A DNA stretch of 11,781 bases from Sulfurimonas sp. (GTDB taxonomy: Bacteria > Campylobacterota > Campylobacteria > Campylobacterales > Sulfurimonadaceae). How positions within the stretch are numbered: the first letter of the stretch is position 1; every line of letters starts with the position of its first letter. Below, in pieces: positions 6,221 to 11,781 of this stretch. Location of the stretch: NCBI GenBank assembly GCA_003978475.1, contig QNZR01000076.1:1-11781 (forward strand), written 5' to 3'. Both the position numbers and the translations under genes were made by a program. Under the pieces are notes generated by a model. That model was not told where the DNA came from. It worked only from the letters and a program-made list of their open reading frames with translations, and made no database searches.

Positions 6221-7939
6221 ATGGGTATCCCTATTTATACTTATGATGCAGTCATTGTCGGTGCCGGACTCGCCGGAACCGCTGCTGCGCGTGAACTTGA
6301 AAAGGCCGGTAAAAACGTTGCCGTTATTACAAAACTTCACCCGCTTCGCAGCCACTCTGGGGCAGCTCAGGGCGGGATTAATGCAGCACTGAGCGATGAA
6401 GACAGTATTGAACTGCATGAATTTGACACGGTTAAAGGCGCCGACTACCTGGCGGATCAGGATGTTGTTGAGCTCATGTGTCAAGAGGCTCCCGAAACGA
6501 TTCGGTGGGCGGAGCGTATGGGTGCGGCGTTTAGCCGTAATGAAGACGGTACTATTGCGCAGCGTCCCTTTGGCGGACAATCTTCTCCCCGCGCCTGTTA
6601 TGCCAAAGACCGAACCGGGTTGACCCTGCTGCAAACCATCTACGAACAGGCACTTCGCGAAGGCGTTGACTTCTGGGATGAGTGGTATGCCGCCGATATT
6701 ATCTACCGAGACGGCAAAGTCAGCGGTGTCATTGCTTTCAATATCCGTAATCTGGAGTATGCCATTTTTAATGCTAAAGCTGTCATGTTTGCAACGGGCG
6801 GGTATGCACGTGCCTATAAAATCAACTCCAATGCCCATGCCAATACCGGTGATGGTCTTTCCATCGTTGCCCGCCACGGTCTTCCGCTGGAAGATATGGA
6901 ATTTGTACAGTTCCACCCTTCGGGGCTCTCCGGAAACGGTGTCCTTATCTCTGAGGCGGCCCGGGGTGAAGGCGGTCGCCTGCTGAACTCCGAGGGAGAA
7001 CGTTTCATGGAAAAATATGCTCCCAACAAACTGGAACTTGCTTCACGTGATGTTGTGAGCCGTGCCATCATTAATGAAATTCGTGAAGGGCGCGGTGTTG
7101 GTCCCCGTAAAGATGCGGTCTATATTGACCTGGTACATCTGGGCAAAGATCTCATCATGGAGCGTCTGCCGGAACTTCGCGACCTTGCCATTACCTTTTT
7201 AGGCTTGGACATGGTCAAGGAGCCGATTTTAATCAGTGCTACGGCACACTACTCCATGGGCGGTATTCCGATGGACAAAGATGGTCATGTCAGAAAAAAC
7301 AATACCGAATTTGTTGAAGGTTTTTACGCCGCCGGCGAGTGCTCGTGCTCAAGTGTTCACGGCGCCAACCGATTGGGTGCCAACTCGGTTCTTGAAGCAC
7401 TCTTTTTCGGTCGTCATGTCGGTCAAAGCATGATTCATGACTTGAACGAGGGTATAACATTGCGTGTTGCTACGGAACAAGATGCCGACAACGTCATTAA
7501 CGAAGTGACGACCATACTCAATCGTAACGGTACCGATACCGTACCCAAACTGCGTGAAGCACTCCAGCAAAGCATGACCGATAACGCCGGTGTTTTTAGA
7601 ACAGAAAAAACCTTGGCGGAACAGGTTGAAATTCTTAAAGAGCTGCGCCGGCGTTTTCATGACAACTGCCGTATCGACGATAAATCAAATATCTTCAACA
7701 CCGACCTTCAAGAAGCCATTGAACTGGGTCATATGTTGGATTTTTCACTCTTCATTGCCCAAAGTGCCCTGGCACGCCAAGAGAGCCGTGGTGCGCATTT
7801 CCGTGAAGATTATGACACGCGTGATGACGAAAACTTCCTCAAGCATACGATGGCTTATATGGACGAAAACGGCACGATTACGCTTGATTACATGGATGTC
7901 ACGCTTGGCAAACATGAACTTAAAGAACGAACATACTAA
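6221..7939 (+). CDS. sdhA: Succinate dehydrogenase/fumarate reductase flavoprotein subunit
   Basis: This 572-aa flavoprotein oxidises succinate to fumarate, or the reverse, in complex with SdhB and SdhE. The FAD-binding Rossmann motif VGAGLAG is at 13-19. H45 in RSHSGAAQGG is the expected covalent FAD attachment site. Active-site residues expected from E. coli SdhA are present: H232 in QFHPSG, R276 in ASRDVVSR, H343 in AHYSMGGI and R384 in GANRLGANS. The C-terminal helical domain is complete. The start is ATG 6221, preceded by AAGGA, and the first residues (MGIPIYTYDAVIVGAG) enter the Rossmann fold directly. There is therefore no twin-arginine signal, unlike the periplasmic fumarate reductase flavoprotein MfrA of Wolinella, and the subunit should face the cytoplasm. 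First gene of sdhABE; sdhB follows 11 bases on with an AAGGAG. Confidence 0.97.
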   Translation: MGIPIYTYDAVIVGAGLAGTAAARELEKAGKNVAVITKLHPLRSHSGAAQGGINAALSDEDSIELHEFDTVKGADYLADQDVVELMCQEAPETIRWAERMGAAFSRNEDGTIAQRPFGGQSSPRACYAKDRTGLTLLQTIYEQALREGVDFWDEWYAADIIYRDGKVSGVIAFNIRNLEYAIFNAKAVMFATGGYARAYKINSNAHANTGDGLSIVARHGLPLEDMEFVQFHPSGLSGNGVLISEAARGEGGRLLNSEGERFMEKYAPNKLELASRDVVSRAIINEIREGRGVGPRKDAVYIDLVHLGKDLIMERLPELRDLAITFLGLDMVKEPILISATAHYSMGGIPMDKDGHVRKNNTEFVEGFYAAGECSCSSVHGANRLGANSVLEALFFGRHVGQSMIHDLNEGITLRVATEQDADNVINEVTTILNRNGTDTVPKLREALQQSMTDNAGVFRTEKTLAEQVEILKELRRRFHDNCRIDDKSNIFNTDLQEAIELGHMLDFSLFIAQSALARQESRGAHFREDYDTRDDENFLKHTMAYMDENGTITLDYMDVTLGKHELKERTY

Positions 7940-7950
7940 AGGAGCACTCA

Positions 7951-8928
7951 ATGACGAGTATTACAACACAAACTATTACTTTTAAAGTGTTCCGTTTTAA
8001 CACTGAAACCGATTACCTTCCGGCCTACAAAGAGTACCGGATGGAAGTCACATCCGAAGAGGTGGTTCTTGACATTTTAAATCGTATTAAATGGGAGTTT
8101 GACGGCAGCTTCAGTTATCGACGAAGCTGTCGTCACGGTATTTGCGGTGCTTGTGCCGTCAAAGTCAACGGCAAAGGGGTGCTTGCCTGCAAAGAGCGCA
8201 TGAATGATATTATTGAGCTCTTTGGCAATGAACTGACAATTGAACCTGTCAGTATTAAACGTGCCGTCAAAGATATGATTGTCGATAAAGCAGATTTCTG
8301 GCAGAAACATGATGCCGTAAAACCTTACCTTATTAGCGATATTGACGAGCATCCAAAGCAAGAATCATTAGTGACTCCGGAACAAGCAGAAGCACTGCTT
8401 GAAGCCGACTTGTGTATTCAGTGCGGTCTGTGCCACTACTCATGTCCCGCTATTGAAGAGAATGATGACTTTTTTGGTCCGGCTGCTTTTGCCGCGGCAT
8501 ATCGCTTTAACGCCGATGTCCGCGACGAAGGAACTCTGGAGCGTCTTGACGTGGTCAATCAAATGGGTGCAGGTGTTTGGGATTGTGTCAAATGCTTTGA
8601 ATGTGCCGAGGTATGTCCCAAAGAGGTCAACCCCATTGAGAAGATTACCAAACTTCACAATCAGGCCTTTGAATTCGGACGCGCACCAAACAATGTTGCG
8701 GTACGTCATGCCGTAGGTTTTGCCCATTCCATCAAAAAACACGGACTGCTTGACGAAGGAGAACTTGTGCGTTACTCTGAAGGCAATCTTGGTGTACTCA
8801 AGCATGTACCCGTTGCTATCAAGATGTATAAAAAAGGCAAAATTGTACTCCCTTGGAATATGCCAAAATCAGATAAACTCGATGAGATTAAAAAACTTGT
8901 AAAAATCTCTTCGACAGTAAAATTTTAG
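7951..8928 (+). CDS. sdhB: Succinate dehydrogenase/fumarate reductase iron-sulfur subunit (type E)
   Basis: The 325-aa protein passes electrons from SdhA to the quinone-reactive subunit. The [2Fe-2S] domain uses C60, C65, C68 and C80 (SCRHGICGAC...LAC). The second motif C155-x2-C158-x2-C161-x3-C165-P and the third C212-x2-C215-x2-C218-x3-C222-P carry the other two clusters. In E. coli SdhB the third motif lacks the middle cysteine and binds [3Fe-4S]. C215 would allow a second [4Fe-4S], as reported for type E enzymes such as that of Sulfolobus. About 90 residues follow the last cysteine, compared with very few in the 238-aa E. coli protein, and they resemble the tail of HdrC-type proteins. Start ATG 7951, with AAGGAG just after the sdhA stop. 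Its stop is 10 bases from sdhE. Confidence 0.97.
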   Translation: MTSITTQTITFKVFRFNTETDYLPAYKEYRMEVTSEEVVLDILNRIKWEFDGSFSYRRSCRHGICGACAVKVNGKGVLACKERMNDIIELFGNELTIEPVSIKRAVKDMIVDKADFWQKHDAVKPYLISDIDEHPKQESLVTPEQAEALLEADLCIQCGLCHYSCPAIEENDDFFGPAAFAAAYRFNADVRDEGTLERLDVVNQMGAGVWDCVKCFECAEVCPKEVNPIEKITKLHNQAFEFGRAPNNVAVRHAVGFAHSIKKHGLLDEGELVRYSEGNLGVLKHVPVAIKMYKKGKIVLPWNMPKSDKLDEIKKLVKISSTVKF

Positions 8929-8938
8929 GAGCGTTGAC

Positions 8939-9805
8939 GTGGAAAAATTAAAATATGCACTGTTTACAGGATGTACTGCCAAAGAGAGTACTCCCGAACA
9001 ACTCATGTCAACCTACGCCGTTGCCGACAAGTTGGGAATTGAACTGATTGAACTGACTGAGGCATCGTGTTGCGGTGCTTCTCACCTGCAAGACTATGAT
9101 GACTTTTTGTCTCTGGTGCTTAATGCCCGTAACATCTGCTATGCTGAGTCGCGCGGCTTAACTATGGTCACCATCTGCAATACCTGTCAACTCAATACCG
9201 CCATGACCAAACACCGTCTTGACAACAACGAAAGCCTCAAAGCACGTGTCAATGAAAAACTGGCGGAAGTCGGTCTGGAATATAAAGGTGATTCCGAAAT
9301 TACCCATTTTTTATATGCCATTATTGATGATTTCGGTTTAGACAAAATTAAAGAGATGGTGGTAAAACCCTTAAGCCAATTCAACATTGCCCCATTTTAC
9401 GGCTGCCACAACATTCGTCCGTCCGAGCTTGCCGGCGGTGACAATCCATATAATCCGACTTCACTTGATGATCTCATTATTGCCTGCGGCGGAGAGAATG
9501 TGGACTACGAGGAAAAAAACAAGTGTTGCGGTTTTCATGCCGAACTACAGTCGCCCAATACTGCCGCACGTCTTACCGGCAAAGCACTGATGGGCGCATT
9601 GGATCAAAATGCCGACTGGATGGTCACTCCGTGTCCGCTGTGCCATCTCAAGCTCGATACACAGTACGATCATGCTTCTCATGCCGTCGGTCGTGACGTT
9701 AAGATGCCGGTACTGCACATGCAGCAGATGCTGGGTTTGGCGCTGGGCTGTACCGTCGATGAACTGGGTCTGAAACATCACGTCTCTGACGTCACTTTTA
9801 TATAA
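8939..9805 (+). CDS. sdhE: SdhE/HdrB-like subunit of type E succinate:quinone oxidoreductase
   Basis: The 288-aa protein starts at GTG 8939, seven bases after GGAG. It contains two CCG domains. The first has C12, C44-C45-G46 and C80-x2-C83; the second has C156, C196-C197-G198 and C232-x2-C235. All ten cysteines are present. In heterodisulfide reductase HdrB such CCG motifs bind noncubane [4Fe-4S] clusters; in type E succinate dehydrogenases and in MfrE this subunit replaces the cytochrome b anchor and is thought to react with the quinone. No transmembrane helix and no signal peptide are visible, so attachment would be peripheral. The name SdhE here means the CCG-type third subunit, not the E. 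coli FAD-assembly factor of the same name. Databases may call it CoB-CoM heterodisulfide reductase subunit B. Last gene of the operon. Confidence 0.95.
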   Translation: MEKLKYALFTGCTAKESTPEQLMSTYAVADKLGIELIELTEASCCGASHLQDYDDFLSLVLNARNICYAESRGLTMVTICNTCQLNTAMTKHRLDNNESLKARVNEKLAEVGLEYKGDSEITHFLYAIIDDFGLDKIKEMVVKPLSQFNIAPFYGCHNIRPSELAGGDNPYNPTSLDDLIIACGGENVDYEEKNKCCGFHAELQSPNTAARLTGKALMGALDQNADWMVTPCPLCHLKLDTQYDHASHAVGRDVKMPVLHMQQMLGLALGCTVDELGLKHHVSDVTFI

Positions 9806-9812
9806 CTCCTCC

Positions 9813-9839
9813 TCTCCTTCTTGGGGAGAATGCTTTTTT
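9813..9839 (+). terminator. Weak possible terminator after sdhE
   Basis: TCTCC (9813-9817) can pair with GGAGA (9825-9829) across a seven-base loop, and a run of six T follows at 9834-9839. The stem is only five pairs and the T run starts four bases later, so termination would be inefficient at best and xth may be read through from sdhE. Confidence 0.3.
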
Positions 9840-9850
9840 AGGTTGCTTTA

Positions 9851-10615
9851 ATGACAATTATCTCATGGAATGTTAACGGTATTCGCGCCGTGGCGAACAA
9901 GAATGCTCTGCAATGGATTGATGAGCATGAACCCGATATCTTGTGTCTACAGGAGATTAAAGCTCTCCCGGAGCAGATTCCCGACAAGCTCTTTACCCAT
10001 GAGATGCCCTATACCTACATTAACAGTGCCGAAAAAAAAGGCTATTCGGGAACCATGATATTTTCTGCCATTGAGCCCGATGCCGTCTCGACATGTCCAT
10101 GGATTGACCATGCCAGAGAAGGGCGTATTATTGAACAGCACTATGAGGACATTGTCCTCTTGGGAGTCTATTTTCCCAACGGACAAAAAGATGAAGAGCG
10201 CCTGCATTATAAGCTCAAATTTTATGATGATTTTTTAGCACACTGTGAACAATTGCGTCATGAAGGAAAATCCATTATTATTTGCGGTGATGTCAATACG
10301 GCACATACCGAAATTGATCTCACCCACCCCAAAGCCAATGCCAATACTTCGGGATTTTTACCCATAGAACGCATCTGGATAGACAAACTCATTGCTCATG
10401 GCTACGTCGATACCTTTCGTTATGTTCACGGTGATGTGAGAGAACGCTACAGCTGGTGGAGCTATCGCGCCGGTGCACGTGCTAAAAATATCGGATGGAG
10501 AATTGATTACTTTTTTATCTCTGATGATCTGTGTGAGTATCTCGAAGATGCTTTCATATTAGATGATATTACAGGATCCGATCACTGCCCGGTAGGCATT
10601 TCTCTCTCATTATAA
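9851..10615 (+). CDS. xth: Exodeoxyribonuclease III (AP endonuclease)
   Basis: The 254-aa enzyme cuts DNA at abasic sites and removes nucleotides from 3' ends in base-excision repair. Family residues are in place: N7 in SWNVNGIRA, E35 in LCLQEIKA (metal), Y107 in VYFPNG, D147 and N149 in GDVNTAH, D219 in WRIDYFF, and the D244-H245 pair in TGSDHCPVG. WWSYRAGARAKNIGWRIDY is typical of the ExoIII/ExoA branch. Length is normal. The start ATG 9851 has only a weak AGG eight bases upstream, but the N-terminus MTIISWNVNG matches the family exactly. It lies 45 bases after sdhE on the same strand, and its TAA is 14 bases from the convergent permease stop. Confidence 0.96.
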   Translation: MTIISWNVNGIRAVANKNALQWIDEHEPDILCLQEIKALPEQIPDKLFTHEMPYTYINSAEKKGYSGTMIFSAIEPDAVSTCPWIDHAREGRIIEQHYEDIVLLGVYFPNGQKDEERLHYKLKFYDDFLAHCEQLRHEGKSIIICGDVNTAHTEIDLTHPKANANTSGFLPIERIWIDKLIAHGYVDTFRYVHGDVRERYSWWSYRAGARAKNIGWRIDYFFISDDLCEYLEDAFILDDITGSDHCPVGISLSL

Positions 10616-10629
10616 AAATACATGTAATG

Positions 10630-11781
10630 CTATGGCTCTTCCTGAGTTAAAATGGAGTGACGCCGTTCCATTTTATAGTACAGATACGAAAAGAGAAATA
10701 CCATGCCCAGTACCAAAGCACTGCTCACCAGCGCCTGAGGCGAATGCATCAGATTGTAGCCAATTAAGACCACCGTGGCACCAAGACACAGTAGAAAGCC
10801 AGACCCGGCAATAACCCGGTTGGATTGCGTCTCTTTATAACGTTTGAAATTTGCCAGATTCACCAATGCAAAAATAATTAAAAAGCCAAGACTTCCGGCA
10901 ACCGAGATATTCTCAAGATTGAAAGAGATGGCAAAAATAATGCTCAACAGTGCAATAATCACGACCCCCTCATAACCGTTTTTAATCCGTTTTTCAAAGC
11001 TCTTGGGCAGATCTCCCAGCTTGGCAATAAGGTAACCGACACGCCCTCCGCCATAAAGTGTTGCATTAATGGCCGATGCCGTTGACAGCAGTGCCGCAAC
11101 GGCAATAATGATAAATCCGGTTTCTCCAAAAAAAGGTTTCGCGGCAACCGCAAGCACATAATCTTTAGCTTTCTCTGCTTCACCCAACGTCACATTACCC
11201 ACGGCTACGGCAGCAATCGCTATGTACAAAACCATAACAAAAACCACCGCTCCGTAGTAAGCACGCGGTAAATTTTTTTCAGGCTCTTCGATATCTTTTG
11301 CCGTATTGGCAATAAGCTCAAACCCTTCATAGGCAAGAAAAATCATTAAGCCGCCGGTTACTAATGACGTGGTTGATGTCCAGGTATCCGGTTGCAGTCG
11401 TGTGGTATCAACGGTCATAAAACCCGCGGCAATGAAAAGTATCAGAATAATCAACTTGGTAATGACCATAATATCTTCGGTTTTTCCGGTCATGGAAGAC
11501 CCCATGAGGTTAATCATGGCAAAAAAGGTAATGACACCGACAATTAACATATTCTCGACCCACTGCGTATTGGCAGCACCCAGAAGCACTGCCCCGTAAC
11601 TACCAAAAGCATACGCATAAAGAGCCAGCATAATAATATAACTCATAAGCAGTAGATTGTTGAGTAACACGGCAAACAACCCGTTGCCGAACCCTTGCAC
11701 AATAAACTCAATAGTGCCCCCCTCACTGGGGTAACGTAGTGAAAGCTTGACGTACGAATAGACCGTGACCAATGCAATAAC
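10630..11781 (-). CDS. APC-family amino acid permease, N-terminus outside window
   Basis: The frame is open to the right edge, giving 383 residues and the TAG at 10630-10632. The first visible residues (VIALVTVYSYVKLSLRYPSEGG) correspond to the end of helix 2 in APC transporters, so about 50 residues are missing. The TTG at 11770-11772 is an internal leucine codon, not a start. About ten hydrophobic helices are visible. Helix 5 carries the VITKLIILILF run, whose lysine matches the conserved Lys of proton-coupled ApcT-type carriers. The FLAYEGFELIANTAKDIEEP stretch is the family's helix-6 signature, with the unwound glycine region and the acidic loop after it. The likely job is proton-driven amino acid uptake; the substrate is unknown. 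Convergent with xth, with a strong inverted repeat inside its last codons. Confidence 0.9.
   Translation of the reverse strand, partial: VIALVTVYSYVKLSLRYPSEGGTIEFIVQGFGNGLFAVLLNNLLLMSYIIMLALYAYAFGSYGAVLLGAANTQWVENMLIVGVITFFAMINLMGSSMTGKTEDIMVITKLIILILFIAAGFMTVDTTRLQPDTWTSTTSLVTGGLMIFLAYEGFELIANTAKDIEEPEKNLPRAYYGAVVFVMVLYIAIAAVAVGNVTLGEAEKAKDYVLAVAAKPFFGETGFIIIAVAALLSTASAINATLYGGGRVGYLIAKLGDLPKSFEKRIKNGYEGVVIIALLSIIFAISFNLENISVAGSLGFLIIFALVNLANFKRYKETQSNRVIAGSGFLLCLGATVVLIGYNLMHSPQALVSSALVLGMVFLFSYLYYKMERRHSILTQEEP
10648..10675. terminator. Inverted repeat at the xth/permease convergence, possible terminator
   Basis: TAAAATGGA (10648-10656) and TCCATTTTA (10667-10675) are exact reverse complements nine bases long. 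With two wobble pairs and one G-C the stem can extend to about twelve pairs around a four-base ACGC loop. It has A-rich flanks on the left and T-rich on the right, as bidirectional terminators do, and lies 33 bases after the xth stop. It also encodes the C-terminal permease residues, so coding constraint and chance cannot be excluded. Confidence 0.4.

Noticed and set aside
6197..6916. Minus-strand reading frame of 239 codons opposite sdhA
   Set aside because: It covers the sdhA start and FAD domain in antisense, has no recognisable domain and no credible ribosome binding site; it is a shadow of the flavoprotein gene.
11770..11772. TTG as the start codon of the permease
   Set aside because: The frame continues upstream to the window edge, and the residues on both sides match the end of helix 2 of APC transporters, so the gene is simply cut by the window.
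1..11781. Defence system, CRISPR array, insertion sequence, prophage or tRNA gene
   Set aside because: No array-like repeats, transposase, terminal repeats, tRNA-like cloverleaf or change in codon use was seen. All large frames are recognisable chromosomal genes.

Overview
The window is ordinary chromosomal DNA of a campylobacterotan (formerly epsilonproteobacterial) chemolithotroph or microaerophile, probably close to Sulfurimonas, Sulfurovum or Sulfuricurvum. The pointers are a three-subunit succinate dehydrogenase/fumarate reductase whose third subunit is heterodisulfide-reductase-B-like (SdhABE), a thiL-truD gene pair as I recall it from Campylobacter jejuni, and ThiL and Psd proteins of the Campylobacter type. 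Base composition looks uniform and moderate. I see no tRNA, rRNA, CRISPR, insertion sequence or prophage gene. The genus assignment is inference.

Layout from left to right. Bases 1-2004 (+) carry the almost complete ychF ATPase gene (its first few codons lie outside) and an EamA-type drug/metabolite exporter. Bases 2017-4774 (-) carry a compact operon thiL-truD-psd (thiamine-phosphate kinase, tRNA pseudouridine-13 synthase, phosphatidylserine decarboxylase). It converges on the exporter with only 12 bases between them. Bases 4775-4913 are a divergent control region packed with short inverted repeats. Bases 4914-6086 (+) encode a membrane-anchored protein with a degenerate GGDEF domain (GYDEF). 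Bases 6221-9805 (+) are the sdhABE operon. Bases 9851-10615 (+) encode exonuclease III. Bases 10630-11781 (-) hold the C-terminal part of an APC-family amino acid permease, convergent with xth and continuing past the right edge.

How the genes work together: SdhA (FAD flavoprotein), SdhB (iron-sulfur protein) and SdhE (two CCG domains) should form one succinate:quinone oxidoreductase of the non-classical type E, which has no cytochrome b anchor. SdhA lacks a Tat signal, so this should be a cytoplasm-facing enzyme and not the periplasmic methylmenaquinol:fumarate reductase (MfrABE). The other genes are housekeeping (YchF, ThiL, TruD, Psd, exonuclease III) or transport.

I did not find a convincing new multi-gene system. 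The points most worth checking are: an apparent ATT start codon for thiL with a strong ribosome binding site; an exporter gene whose only standard start falls inside the first membrane helix; the cluster of inverted repeats between thiL and the GGDEF gene; the GYDEF active-site substitution; an extra cysteine in the third cluster motif of SdhB; and a 9-bp-arm inverted repeat at the 3' end of the permease gene that may terminate xth.
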